Shown: in pieces, positions 42,837 to 54,646 of the stretch
Numbering within the stretch: position 1 is the first letter of the stretch
Layout of the letters: each line of letters starts with the position of its first letter
NCBI GenBank assembly: GCA_011947345.1
Contig: JAAVTG010001027.1
Coordinates: 1 to 64,000 of the forward strand
From: Phytophthora quininea
Lineage: Eukaryota; Oomycota; Peronosporomycetes; Peronosporales; Peronosporaceae
DNA length: 64,000 nucleotides
Direction of reading: 5' to 3'
The notes under the pieces: generated by a model
Told to the model about the DNA's origin: nothing
Seen by the model: only the letters and a program-made list of their open reading frames with translations
Database searches by the model: none
Made by a program: the position numbers and the translations under genes

Positions 42837-44199
42837 TTAGATAAACTCATTCATGTCATGCATAAAACTAGAGGGTGACAAGTATTCTGAAACGGAGTTG
42901 TGGATGGTTTTGTCGTGGGCGTAAACGCGGGAGATTGCCTTCAGTGAAGGTCCTTCAAGGTCTCTGCTGAACGTTGTCGGCTTGTTGTGCCATCGACGCT
43001 GGAAATGGGATTTTGATCCATCGGACCGTGGTATTTTGTGGAATACGACCGGAGTCGTAGCTGTATGAGGTTTTCGTGCAGGAGCTGGGTCTGCTAGGGA
43101 ACGATTCATTTTCGCTGAGGTAACTGCGGTGCTTCGTCTGACTGAGGAGGAAGGCCGTCGAGATGGAGACGCAGTTGTTCCGGACGACTTTTCACGAGCG
43201 CTAGCTGTCGAGTCGCCTCCATTTCACGTCTCTGAGACTCCTGTGTTGCCTTCTTGAGCGTATCCTTCTCGGCAGTTAACGCATTAATCTGTACAGGCCA
43301 AACATCGCAATAACAGTAGTATGAAATGTCAATACAAACAAAACAAATTCTGACCTTGGCTTCCAGACGCAGTTGAATTTTTCGGCGCTTTCAATCTTCG
43401 CACGGAGTTGTCGATTCTCCGCTTCAGCAGTCGTGAGCTCTGCTTTGGTGGTATCCAGTTCCCGTTCGACTCGATGAGCAATTTCCTGTTGTTCACCCAT
43501 GCGAGTGCGCATCATCGCCTCTCCGCTTCGCGCAGCTTCTAACAGCGCAGAGTTGCGTTTTGCAGATTCCAGCGAGCGCGCCAGAGTCTCCACCTCAGCT
43601 CGCATTTCATGGTTTTTCCGATTCACCTGTAGACCAAGCATAGTCAATAAAAATAACCAATAAATAAAGTGGCTATCAACTGAGTTGATTCAACACACCC
43701 GCTTTCTGTCCTTGACCAAATTGATCACGAGTCGATGCACCAAACTCGTCGGCATCCATGCGATCAGCGCCGCTAAAGGATAAAAATAATATCACAAATA
43801 AATGATAGCATGCATATATTTTAACAACGAACCTTCCGCTTCTGGAAACGCCACGATCTTCTCCAGACAAATCGACTCGAAGTGCTTAGTCACAAACCGA
43901 AGACACCTGCAAGTAGCACATCAATAGTGTTAGATGTACTAAGCTACAATACATGATTTTTCATTCTTACAAGTCGACTAGAGATCGGATCTCCTTTTGG
44001 GTTTTGGAGGCTTCTTCTCCGCTTTAGTAAGCTCATCTTCTGGGTACAGAGCTCGGCATCTCATTATGTGGATAGCCAGCGACGCACTGCCGAACCCCTC
44101 GTGGCAATGCGGACAAACCATCACATTCCGCAAGCGAACGTGGTCCGACAGGGCCCCCGATACCTGCAGCGCCGCCACCGCTTGAACATCTTCATCCAT
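42837..44199 (-). CDS. Zinc-finger coiled-coil protein, multi-exon
   Basis: The ATG at 44199 opens exon 1 with VMVCPHCHEGFGSASLAIHI and CRALYP, a C2HC-type zinc finger. Four short introns can be placed: about 43975-43909, 43837-43779, 43703-43629 and near 43355-43290. Exon 2 (CLRFVTKHFESICLEKIVAFPEAE) looks globular. Exon 4 is a long coiled coil (EMRAEVETLARSLESAKR, RVERELDTTKAELTTAEAEN). The last part is a Ser/Arg/Pro-rich tail with SLADPAPARKPHTATTP, ending DMNEFI at 42837; a frame change near 43195, in AAAA, is needed to reach it. Function unknown; the architecture suits a structural or centrosomal/ciliary protein. Confidence 0.55.
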
Positions 44200-44368
44200 A
44201 ATTATAGGATTTTGTTTTCTGATTTTAGACTGATTATAAAAAAATATGTTGAAGTTGTTTTTAGGCGGTAGAATTTAATAGATCATGCAGCTCTCGTATG
44301 TGGATAGTTTTCCTCGACCCACGCCTGTCCTTCTCGATCTTGGTCGTTAAAATCGAACGGATTGAATT

Positions 44369-45740
44369 TCATTCGTCTGCAGTGTGTCGTGTCCAGTGGG
44401 TGTTCGTGAAGAAAAACATCATCTCAAAACTCCCATAGATGACCGCCTCGACCATGGCGGATGTGAGGCAGAATCCTGAGCTGTTGGACATCAACCATCG
44501 AACTACTTGCAGTTGCTCACTTGCAGCTGTTGAGTTCATCGCTTCCTTCGGTGAGCACTCTGGACGATTCGCAAGCAGCCACTCCACCATCTTCAAATCT
44601 CCCTTCCGAGCTGCCTCTCCAACGGAATGCTGTGTACACCCCTCAATACGGTTTTCATGGAGCCACTGGACAATATCAAGTCGACCAACTGACGCAGCTG
44701 CATCCATTGCGGCGGTTGTACAGGCTCCGGTCGTGTTCTGATGTAGCCATTGCAATATCTCGAAGTAGCTACTTTCCGCAGCAGCATCCATGGCTTTCTC
44801 CGTGCAGCCTTCCGACCGGTTGGTCTGCAAAAACTTCCGAATTTCAAAGCGATTGCGCTGGTCGTCGCAAGACTCACGTGGTGGTTTACAAGGTCCAGAT
44901 CTGATACGATCTCCAGAAACCGCGTTTCCATGGCGTTGGTAGTGCACCCTTCCGTGCGATTCGAGTGCAGCCACTTGACGACCTCCAAATGTCCTCGAGC
45001 AGCAGCACGATCCATTGCTGCTGTCGTACACCCTCGGTTCGATTGTTGTGGAGCCATTGAACTACATTCAAATGACCGTATTTGGCAGCAGCATCCATAG
45101 CCGAGGTCATACACCGTAGTATTTGTTGCTGTTTCGACGAATTTTTGCTATCGTTTAACTTCCGCTTCGTCACCATCGAGCGCTCCATGCGATGTAAAAA
45201 TTGCAGAACTTCGAGATGTCCTTGAGCTGCAGCCACATCCATTGACGACGTTGGATTCAACCGCTGTCCCCGAATTGTCCGGCGAGGAGGGTCAACATAC
45301 AGACTGACACTCGGGTCTCGTCCGAAATGCTCATGCAGCCAGTGAACCACATCGAGCTTGCCGTATTTGGCTGCGGTAAACACGACGTTATTAGGGATAT
45401 CGTTGGCATCAAGGTCTGTTACGTGCGTGGTCAGCCATTCTGCTCCAGAAAAGGTATGACCCAGTCGACTACTAGTCTCCAAAGCAGCAACGAAAGCTTT
45501 CCACGGTAGGGATTTGTTGTCATTGCCATCTAAGTAGGTGGACGGCGAATTGAGGTTGCCAAAAATCTTCGCATCTTTGAGTACTCGGACGGCAATCACG
45601 GCAGCTTTCTCGGGTCGGTATTCCAGCATATATCGTGCGATCTCTTTACGTAATGGCCACAGTTCTAGTGTGCAATCGGGTACTTTTAATCCAACTGAAT
45701 AACGATTGCGCGTGTACTTGACGATGCAAAATGGAAAGTC
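44369..45740 (-). CDS. Ankyrin-repeat protein
   Basis: At least eight ankyrin-type repeats of the oomycete pattern (AMDxAAxxGHLxVVxWLHxNRTEGC): [17 protein letters not shown] near 45360, [16 protein letters not shown] near 45215, [20 protein letters not shown] near 45080, [20 protein letters not shown] near 44990, [16 protein letters not shown] near 44750, [18 protein letters not shown] near 44690, [19 protein letters not shown] near 44600 and [15 protein letters not shown] near 44510. Frame changes near 45030, 44930 and 44850 interrupt it. The N-terminus ([20 protein letters not shown]) continues upstream to about 45740 without a clear ATG. Probably a protein-interaction scaffold. Confidence 0.75.
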
Positions 45741-46660
45741 ATCATGTTAGTTAAGACTTCCTGCTACTCGCTAGCCTATGATTTATTCTAGAACACTCGA
45801 AGCCTCACCACACAAATCCTCTGCTGTGCGAGTTGCTGCTGCAGATTGTAGCAAATCGTCTTCTAGAACTTCGACATGTCCAACCCAGGATCCAGTGCAA
45901 GAGTGCAGTTGTGGAGAGTAATTTAATGTTGCATGCGAAACTCATTGCTCCTATCGTTGAATGGTAGTGACGCGTAAGAGATAAAATATGGCGGCTGTGT
46001 TCTTCCAAAATGGCCAAAATGGACTATCAATTTCCTCAACCAAGTATATATACTTTTCTGCTTGAAAGCAAACCAACATAGTTCCGTCGGCCATATCCAT
46101 TTGTGCAAGCATCTGAATAATACGTCTTGCTTCATGAGCTTTTCTCCTCCATTCAGACAACCAGTTTGTCGGTTATTTACCTTAGCACCTATCGGTGACT
46201 GACAGGTATCACCTTCTCTCCATCAACCAGATAAGGTACAAGCTTGTAGTCCCAACACAATTTAGGGTAATCCCGGTATTCAAAGGCTTTCTTGATCACT
46301 TCTAGTTACAGTTGAGTGAACTGTGTGCATGAAGAAACATCGCAACCTTGAAGTCGGCGCGTCTTTCAGAACTTTTCTGGTGGGGGATTTGGTGCAGTTT
46401 TCGACGATGCACCCAATCACCAGTAAATATGCATGGTGCTTTGATCACAGAAACGCGATTACCCAAGTGGAGTGTTCGCTGGACAATGTCGAATCGACCA
46501 GTAGCCGTAGCTTCCTTCATCGCTGTAGCAGTGGCCCCGGAACTACTATTTTCGTGCAGCCACGTTACATGTGCAATCTGCTGTCTTCTGTAAGAGCCAC
46601 TAGCACCTCCATCGCTTCAGTCGCTATACATTTAAAAGAAATGCATGAATTGAATTAGAA
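45741..46660 (-). pseudogene. Ankyrin-repeat gene remnant
   Basis: Near 46610-46440 the minus strand reads VTWLHENSSSGATATAMKE and then ATGRFDIVQ, a single recognisable ankyrin unit like those of the neighbouring gene. Downstream frames (46160-45951, 46017-45805) carry no recognisable motif. It looks like a decayed paralogue; the rest of the stretch is unassigned. Confidence 0.4.
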
Positions 46661-47817
46661 TTCTATCGCTTCCAATGGCTTCGTCATTCTCTAACGTTGA
46701 CTAGCAGCTGACATGAATTGAATGCAGTAGTAGCGTATGAATTTTATGCAGCGTGGCTCACATCCAACGCCGAGTCCACCGTCAGCGTCGATACGAGACT
46801 GGACTCTACTTTTGGGTCGTTTCTGTGGAATTTGATGCGCTGCACTTTCAACTTGTCAAGCAATTCCTCTCGCTCTGCAGGGGAAGCCTTTTCAAAGGCC
46901 TCTCGTAGTGTTATGCGAAGGAATACTGGAGGGTACTTAGCCTTGTTAAACATGGCTTCCGCGACGACGTCGTATTTGACAGCATGATTAATTGCGTTGA
47001 CCCCGCGCTTCTGTACAATGGCAATCCCGATCGCCGTCGCTAGCACCAAGGCAACTCCAACGAAAGATATAATCGCGTTGACTCGAGGAATTGATGCCTG
47101 AATATTTAGTCGTTTGGTGTTGCCCGTGAAATCCATTATGGGTACTCCCATCGATGAGTTGTCAACGTGATGACGGAGCACCGCTTCGCGAAAAAGGTAG
47201 AATACTCCGGCTGTTTTAGTCATTTGGAGGCTTTCTTCCGCGTACAAGTGATTTATCTGGATGGTCCTGACGAAATTGTCATCCTCCCCGATGAGTTGCG
47301 CAGATTCTGCCATGCGCCTGAAGTAAAATTCGTGAAGAACCGAGGCAGCAATATTTCGCTTCCCATGTAAACGATAAGCGGAACCCATCGACTCTCTCTT
47401 TGCTGGTCTTGTCGTATGTAATCGCCCACTGAGAAAACATAGTTGTCGTTCAGCGGCAAAGCAGCCTGCTGAACCATTAGCACGTCGCTAGGTTCTGGTT
47501 GAGTGGGGTTTATATCGAAGCGAACACCATGGCAATCACAGCCAATACTACAAGAGGCGTTGTACGTCTCGCTCAGATCTTCAATTTCCCACAATAGAAT
47601 GCCAAACGTCACTGAATAGACTAACTGGACCCCAGTCACGTTAACTTTTGAAGGTGATGTCGCGTCGAAAGTGTCTCCAATAATTTTCTTACCAACGCCG
47701 ATTAACAACATAGATGTGTTGGACCGGTTGCATCTGCCCGAATCGATCATCCCATTTGAATAGCGCACGTAACTTTCACAAATACCTTGGGAAATTACAA
47801 GTGCTCGAGTACCTTGG

Positions 47818-47964
47818 TGTGACGGGGTACCGTCACACGGTCGCCGTGCGCCACGGCGACCAATTAGATTAGCTCTTAGTTTTGTTGGCTCACGGCGCCC
47901 GAAGTCGGGCGCCACACAGATTGAATAGCCAGAGTTAAATTCCCCACAAGCACCGCCCCGTTAC
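47818..47964 (+). repeat. Gypsy-3 left (5') LTR
   Basis: 147 bp, TGTGACGGGG...CCGTTACA. It contains two short inverted repeats, GGTCGCCGTGCGCCACGGCGACC and GGCGCCCGAAGTCGGGCGCC in part, that could fold as RNA hairpins. Confidence 0.93.
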
Positions 47965-47998
47965 ATCTGGTAGCACTTCGTAGTCCGCCCACACGACC

Positions 47999-49120
47999 AT
48001 GAACGTGAACGACGCTTCCAATTTCAACGAAGGGGCTGGTGCCCTTGAGCACGCCAGCTTCCCCACTTATCCGTGTTTGAGTGGGAGGCGCTACACCGCC
48101 TCGCTGCGGTCTCCGGAGAAGGAGTCATCAAGACGTTGCTGACTGCTGGAACGGAGACTGCCCAACGCCTGGCTGCTCATGAGTTCATGGCGCGTGAGCT
48201 CGCTGACCTGCGTCAGCGTGCGACGACTCCCACGCCGACCAAGAACAAGAACGACATCGTGAAGCTCGATGTCTCCACCTACAGTGGTGACGGCGACGCT
48301 CGCCTCCAGCTGAATCGCTGGTTCTGTGAGATCGACATCGCGATCGAAGCTCGGCAGTTGTCTACCGAGTTTGCTCGTACCCGGTTCCTATTGTCCAAGT
48401 TGACGGGGAAGGCCAAGGAATGGGCGCTCGGCAAACTTGTCGCCGACTCCTCCTGCTTCTCGACGATGGAGTCGCTCAAGGCAGACCTCCGCCTGGCCTT
48501 CGAGCCCCTCAAGACGAGCGTGTCCAACGCTCGGCTTTTCTGTCACTCAAGCAGGGACGGCTGTCCATGCTCGAATACATTCAGCGGGCACGACACCTGG
48601 TGTCGTGCATCACGACGAATCCGGTGGACATGGCGACTCAAGTCCATGTCTTCATCTCTGGTATGAACGCTGGCTACCAGCGTTTCTACCTGACCAGGAA
48701 GACGCCAGGGTCCCTTGAAGAAGCCTTCGAGACAGCACTACGTGAAGATTACAGCGTGTCCGCTTCCGAGGCGTTCTCCTCGCTACCCCTTCCGTCACGG
48801 AGCCTGAGCCCATGGAGCTTGACGCCATTCAGGATTACCACGGGCGCCGACGATCCGGTCCGGCGCCAACGTCGTCCACCCGACCGCCTCTGGCGGGCCC
48901 TAGTCGAGGCACTCGGCCCATGCGGTGCTTCCGCTGTCGCAAGCTTGGACATCGCGCGGCTGTGTGCCGCGCTCCCGCTCCGGTCTTGGCGCATGTTGTC
49001 GCCGAAGACGCTGACGGTATCGTCGCCGAGTCAAAAATGGCGACAACCAGTAGGCGCGGGGCGCCCTACTGGTCGTGGAAGGAGCGACGGCTCTCTGGTG
49101 GCAGAGCCTCCTCCTAGCCC
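47999..49120 (+). pseudogene. Gypsy-3 gag, frameshifted
   Basis: The ATG near 47999 (MNVNDASNFNEGAGA) leads after a frame change at about 48070 to a capsid-like region (LDVSTYSGDGDARLQLNRWF, KLTGKAKEWALGKL). A further frame change near 48540 gives QGRLSMLEYIQRARHLVSCI, and another near 48800 gives the zinc knuckle CFRCRKLGHRAAVC near 48922-48963. Three frameshifts in an otherwise young element are surprising and may be sequencing errors. Confidence 0.78.
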
Positions 49121-49129
49121 TTCCGTGCA

Positions 49130-52100
49130 TCGTGCACAACTATTTGCCACCACCTCCGGCAGCGACACGAGACTGATTGTCCTCAATGTTCACGTTGATG
49201 GTGCGAAGCGGCCGCTTCGCGCGCTGCTGGATTCGGGCGCGACGAACAACTTCGTTCGCGCCGAGAGTTTGTCGGTGCTACCGGCGGACCTGAGCCTTCG
49301 CGAAGGTCCGGGGAGATGATCGTGAAATACGCCGATGGCAAGCCACGGCGTACGCCGCGGCGCTCTACGACCTTCACGTACGAGTTCGACGGATTCCGAA
49401 GCTCCGAAGAGTTCCTCGTGATCGAGCTGAGTGGCTCGTTCGATTGCGTCTTCGGCATCCCATGGCTCGCCCGTCACCAGCCTGAGATTAACTGGCTGAC
49501 CGGCACGGTCCGCCCACGTGACATCGACGTGAATGCAGTCCTGGCGTTCTTGCGCGGAACGCCGAACCGATGGCCGCATGTTGCAGTCATGGACTCCGAC
49601 TCCATGACCCATGCCGCACCTGAAGTGGGCGATGGCCCTTCGTGTGCGGCATGCGAGCACGCATCCTGCGCCGGTCTTGAGCAGGTGCCTCAAGACGTGT
49701 CTGACGTGGTCGAGCATGGGTTCCCACGTCCCGATGAGCAGTGGCTCTCGACGGCGGACAACAACGTGGTCGAACAGGGGTTCCCACACCCGGATGAGCA
49801 GCGGCTCTCCGTTGACGATAAACAAGAAGATGTGGTTGAGCGTGGCCTCCCACGCGCGGTCGAGCAGGGACTCCCGCATGTGGTCGAGCAGGAGCTCTCT
49901 GATGAAGTTGACGCCGATGTCGTGTCCCGGCGTCTGAATACAGCAGACTTGGTCGAGCGTGGTCTCCCACTGCCTGCTACCGATGCGTTCACCCGGCCAG
50001 TCCGTCGCCGTGGGCGCCGCCAGCCTCGGCGTCCCCGCGCTCCTCCGAGCGAGTCAGACACATCTGACTCCGAGGTTATCTCTGTTCTAGTGCGAGATGA
50101 CGCGGCGACGAACCCGCGCACGCGCGACGTCGAGGTCGCACGTCCTCCGTGCGACGCACCCGAGATCACCAAGTTGCCTGGTCTGTCGTGGAAACACTTC
50201 CTCCACGACTTGAAACATGGTGAGATCGAGCAGGTTTGCATGATCGTCGCGGACAACTCCGCGACCATCACGGCTGTCGATGTTGACGCTGGCGACCAAG
50301 CCTTCGATGCCCGGAAACGCCCGCAAGGCGCTGAGCCTAAGTCTGCCCGCGAAGCCCGCTACTTGGCTCAGTCGTTACCGGCACTTGAAGCCGCTGGTAA
50401 CCCAGTTGCTCCGCTGGTTCGCGAGTTCATCGACATCTTCCCCGACAAGGTTCCGGCTGAACTCCCCCGATCGTGGTGTTCGACACGAAATTGATCTCGT
50501 TCCCGGATCGAAGTACTGTGTGACGCGACAATGGCCGCTTCCCGCGACCAAGTCAAAGCAATTGATGCGTTCTTCGAGGGTCGCCGGCAAGCCGGCCACG
50601 TCCGTGAAAGCCTCTCTCCACACTCCAGTCCTACGTTCTGTGTGAAGAAGGCGACGGGCGGTTGGCGCATTGTCCACGCCTTCAACAAGCTCAATGACGC
50701 CACCATCCCAGCACAAACGCCGATCCCACGGAAGGACATGGTGCTCGACACTATGTCTGGCAGCACCGTGTACAGTGCTATCGACCTGATGGATGGCTTC
50801 TACCAAATCTTGATGCGTGAAGAAGACGTGCCGTTAACCGCGGTCAGCACGCCCAGCGGAATGTTGTGGGAATGGCTCGTGATGCCGCAGGGGCTCAAGA
50901 ACGCCCCTGCCACATTCAACCGCATGGTGTCCAATCTTCTTCGCCCGTATCGAGACTTCGCGCCCAGCTACTTCGACGACATCTTCATTCACAGTCGTGC
51001 CGAGAGCGGCACGACGGACGTCGACATCCACCTTCAACACCTCCGCAAGGTGTTCGAGGTGATGCGGGAAAACAAGCTGTACGCCAACTTGAAGAAATGC
51101 ATCTTCTGCGCTCCCGAGATCCCGGTACTCGGGAGCTACGTCAGCAAAGACGGCGTTCGAGCCGACCCGGAGAAGATCGCGGCGATCTGCTCTTGGCCAA
51201 CCCCGCTGGACCAGAAGCAGCTCCGGCAGTGGCTCGGACTCGCCACTTATCTCCACCACTACTCGAAGAACTTCGCTTCGACTGTTCGGCCGCTGTCGCA
51301 ACTCCTGAAAGCCGACGCCACGTGGTCGTGGCGCCCCGAGCACCAAGCAGCCTTCGACGCGGTGAAGACAAGCTTATCCACCGCGCCAGTCCTAATGCTC
51401 CCGGACCACTCGAAGTCTTTTCACGTGGTGTGTGACGCGAGCGACTTCGCGATCGGTTGCGCCTTGATGCAGTTCGACGACACTGGTCGCGAACGAGTGG
51501 TGAGCTACCAGTCGCGTCAACTGAAGCCTGCGGAGCGGAATTATCCAGTCCACGACAAGGAGCTGTTGGCGATGCGATACGCCCTCATCAAGTTCCGCGT
51601 GTATCTCTTGGGCGAGCAGACCTTCGTGGTCTACACGGATCACGCGTCGCTGCGGACAGCGACCAAGAGTCCCCACTTGTCCCAGCGCATGGCGCGTTGG
51701 CTGTCGCTCTTCTCGGAGTACAACTTCGTCGTTCACTACAAGCCGGGCAAGACCAACATCCTTGCCGACGCACTCTCGCGTCGCCCAGATTACGTGCAAT
51801 CGGGTCGCCATGCGATTGGCGACGAGGATGACGACGAATGCGCAATGTGCACCGCTGATGACATCGCTGCTGTTGAAGTCGCAGCGTCCACTCCGCTCCG
51901 CAACCTGATCGCGGCCGCGTACGAGTCGGACGCAGCGTGCTCCGAATTGATTAAGTACCTGAGAGAACCATCAGACGCGGCGCGGCGCCGCTTGTCCCTT
52001 CGCAGTCGCGCCCGTGTTGACCGCTACAGTCTCGATGGGGATCTGCTGACCTTCCGCGTCGATCGCGCGGACCCGCCACGCATAGTCGTCCCGCTTGACG

Positions 52101-53903
52101 ACGACCTCAGAGCCCGACTGATCCATGAGTTTCACGATACCCCTAGCGGCGGCCACCTCGGACGCGAGAAAACATTCGCGTCACTATCGCGCGACTTCTA
52201 CTGGCCACACATGTACAAGTGGGTACGCAAGTGGGTCCGCTCCTGTGAAGCGTGCCAGCGTGTCAAGCCTTCGCCGTCGAAGCGAGCCCCGCTTCGACCT
52301 CTTCCAGTCGCGACGGGTCCGTGGACATCGGTCAGCATGGATTTCGTTTTTGGTCTGCCACGAGACGCTCAAGGCCGCACAGGCATACTTGTTTTCGTCG
52401 ACCGATTTAGCAAGATGGCCCACCTTGCTCCCGTTGCCTCATCGATCACCGCGTCTCAGTCGGCGGCGCTGTTTCTCGACACAGTGTATCGCCACCATGG
52501 ACTTCCATCCTCAATTGTATCCGATCGAGACCCGCGTTTTACTGCAGCTTTCTGGACGGAACTCTTCAAACTTGTCGGGACGCGGTTGGCGATGTCCACC
52601 GCGTCACATCCTGAGACCGATGGCCAGACCGAACGAGTTAACCGGATTGTCGAAGACGTGCTGCGGAGTTACGCCACGTCATTCACGTCATGGAGCTCTT
52701 TCCTGCCGATGGTGGAGTTCGCCATCAATAACGCCGTGCACGCGTCAACTGGCCTGACGCCATTCTTCGTCAACTTTGGCCGTCACCCGCGCGTTCCGGC
52801 GCTCCTTGGGCTGGAGCGCCCCTTCCAGTTCAGCTGTCAGGGACCCACGACGTTGCGACCTCCACTTCCACTGGTGTCGCCTCCGCAGCGCCGCACGAGT
52901 TGACCGCTAACCCCAATGTGAACGCGGTGACCACGAGGTCTTCCACGCGGGACTCCAGCCAGGGTCCTCTTACACGGGCCGCCGCGCGAGCGTCGGCTGC
53001 TTCTCCACGAGATGTTGCTGCTTGGACCAGTCGGACGCTGATCAACCCGCGTCCGCGTCGCGCAGCTGAGCTTCGCACTGCACCTGATTCGGTCTCGGCT
53101 ACTGGGCCTCCGCCGTCAAACTTTGCGCCCAACGCGGCGCCGCAGCGGAGCGACACTGCGGCTGTCCATGAGTTCGTGCAACAGCGCGCGGCGATTGTCC
53201 GCTACGTCCGCGACGCGATCGCTGCTGCCGTCGATCGCCAGAAGGAGAATGCGGACCGCAGCGGACGCCGAAACGTGGAAAGGTTCCACGTTGGGGACCA
53301 GGTCCTATTATCTACCAATGGGATTTCCCCAACCCTTGTGACGAATCTGGGCGCAAACAAGCTCGCGCCACGGTACATTGGCCCATTCAAGGTGTTAAAG
53401 ATCATTGGAGATGCTTATCGGCTACAACTACCATCTGCCCTGCGACTACACCCGACGTTTTACGTCGGTCGTCTGCGCCGCTACCGCCCGGCGTCGATCC
53501 CTAGCGATAATCCGGTGCCGCGTGACGCGGCACCACAACATCTGCCGCAACGCTCGATTCTCCCGCTCCAGCTGCTCCACGCAGCTCTCCAGGCGCTCCA
53601 GACGACGCGCCATCGCCCACTCGCGCTCGGTTCCTTCGCGACGGCCCGGCTCCGCTTGTTGATCGCGATGGTAACTTTCGTCACATTGTGGAAGCCATCC
53701 TTGATCACGACGACTCCACCGGTAGTCGCAGCGCTCGTCGCTGCGACGGGGATATCCCGAGCTCCCGCCGGTATCTGGTCCGGTGGATTGGACCGCTGGA
53801 CGACAGCTGGGAGCCGCGGGAGGTGCTGCTAGCGGACGTTCCGGACTGCGTGGAGGCGTACGAGGCAGGCCTTCCACGGGGCGCGACTCCTCGCCGCGCC
53901 TAG
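49130..53903 (+). CDS. Gypsy-3 pol (protease, RT, RNase H, integrase, chromodomain)
   Basis: Protease: LRALLDSGATNNFVRAE near 49222. A linker with tandem VVE[HQR]G[FL]P[HR]-type repeats (about 49700-49970) follows. RT to integrase lie in one 790-codon frame (50531-52903): RT with YSAIDLMDGFYQILMRE and SYFDDIFIHSRAE near 50970; RNase H with VCDASDFAIGCALMQ near 51430 and YTDHASLRT; integrase with CEACQRVKPSPSKR near 52245, SMDFVFGLPRD near 52335, VSDRDPRFTAAFW near 52520 and DGQTERVNRIVED near 52620. The 52900-53903 part has YIGPFKVLKIIGDAYRLQL and a chromodomain (RYLVRWIGPLDDSWEPREVL near 53770). Frame changes near 49316, 50480, 52900 and 53590. Confidence 0.9.
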
Positions 53904-54405
53904 CCTCGTGCAGCGCTCGCTGGAACAGCCCCACCAGCTTGCGCTCGGCTTCGGAAAGGGGTGTGGCGCTTGTGATGCGCTCCCAAACAGCGTCACTTGG
54001 TCGCGGTACGCTGTACCCGCGACAACTTGGACATCCGATGCGATAATGAGCGAAGCAGCAGTCGCGGTCGGCATCCCATGACAACTCGCAAATCTGGACC
54101 GCCAAGGCCCCCACGGAGAAGCGCGAGTGCTGCTCCTCGCGCTGCAGGAGTTTCTGCTGGAACGCCGCTGGCCCCTCCGTGTTCCAGCGGTTGACGAACG
54201 CCGTCCAGGACCGATCCATCGACTGCGCGGTGACGCTGCCGATCGCAGCGTCGGGTTTGCTTCGCGTGGCGCGCCAGCGGCTAAACAGCGCACGCATTTC
54301 GCTGTCACTGAGGGCGTTGTCGAAGCCACTGCAGTCCGTGAAGGCCCAACGCTCCAGGACCTCCTCGTACGTCACGAGCTCGGCGTCCACGGTGTCTCTG
54401 TCCAT
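53446..54405 (-). CDS. Antisense ORF of Gypsy-3
   Basis: A 319-codon frame with an ATG at 54405, opposite to gag-pol, starting 96 bp from the 3' LTR. Residues 1-167 (54405-53904) lie beyond the pol stop and read like protein: TYEEVLERWAFTDCSGFDNA, MRALFSRWRATRS, and a Cys/His cluster RDCCFAHYRIGCPSCRGYSV that could bind zinc. The remainder overlaps the chromodomain-coding region in antisense, so its Pro/Arg-rich middle and the coiled-coil-like RRLERLESCVEQLERENRAL may be partly a shadow of pol. No homologous family recognised. Gypsy-1 has an antisense ORF in the same relative place. Confidence 0.5.
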   Translation of the reverse strand: MDRDTVDAELVTYEEVLERWAFTDCSGFDNALSDSEMRALFSRWRATRSKPDAAIGSVTAQSMDRSWTAFVNRWNTEGPAAFQQKLLQREEQHSRFSVGALAVQICELSWDADRDCCFAHYRIGCPSCRGYSVPRPSDAVWERITSATPLSEAERKLVGLFQRALHEARRGEESRPVEGLPRTPPRSPERPLAAPPAAPSCRPAVQSTGPDTGGSSGYPRRSDERCDYRWSRRDQGWLPQCDESYHRDQQAEPGRREGTEREWAMARRLERLESCVEQLERENRALRQMLWCRVTRHRIIARDRRRAVAAQTTDVKRRV

Positions 54406-54500
54406 GTTCGTACTGCTGCTGTCGCGGGTGGCTCTTTCGATTGTGAAGAGCTCACCAAGCTGTTTGGGATCATCGCAGCTTCAACCTTACGTAGGGGTGG

Positions 54501-54646
54501 TGTGACGGGGTACCGTCACACGGTCGCCGTGCGCCACGGCGACCAATTAGATTAGCTCTTAGTTTTGTTGGCTCACGGCGCCCGAAGTCGGGCGCCACAC
54601 AGATGAATAGCCAGAGTTAAATTCCCCACAAGCACCGCCCCGTTAC
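54501..54646 (+). repeat. Gypsy-3 right (3') LTR
   Basis: 146 bp, the partner of 47818-47964, differing by one base (AGATGAATAG here, AGATTGAATAG there). Confidence 0.93.

Larger units (their letters stand above)
47818..54646 (+). mobile_element. Gypsy-3, chromodomain Ty3/Gypsy LTR retrotransposon
   Basis: Complete element: LTRs of 147 and 146 bp, a 5-bp target duplication CTTGG at 47813-47817 and 54647-54651, a PBS-like TGGTAGCACTTCG two bases inside the left LTR (initiator tRNA-Met type), and a purine-rich GTAGGGGTGG before the right LTR. Gag-pol is on the plus strand, opposite to the gene it interrupts. The LTRs differ by about one base, so insertion is recent. It carries an antisense ORF at its 3' end. 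Confidence 0.95.

Noticed and set aside
46323..46658. Plus-strand ORF of 111 codons
   Set aside because: The opposite strand carries an ankyrin unit (WLHENSSSGATATAM), so the plus frame is a shadow.
54127..54555. Plus-strand ORF after Gypsy-3 pol
   Set aside because: It runs into the LTR and lacks protein-like features; the antisense frame is more convincing.
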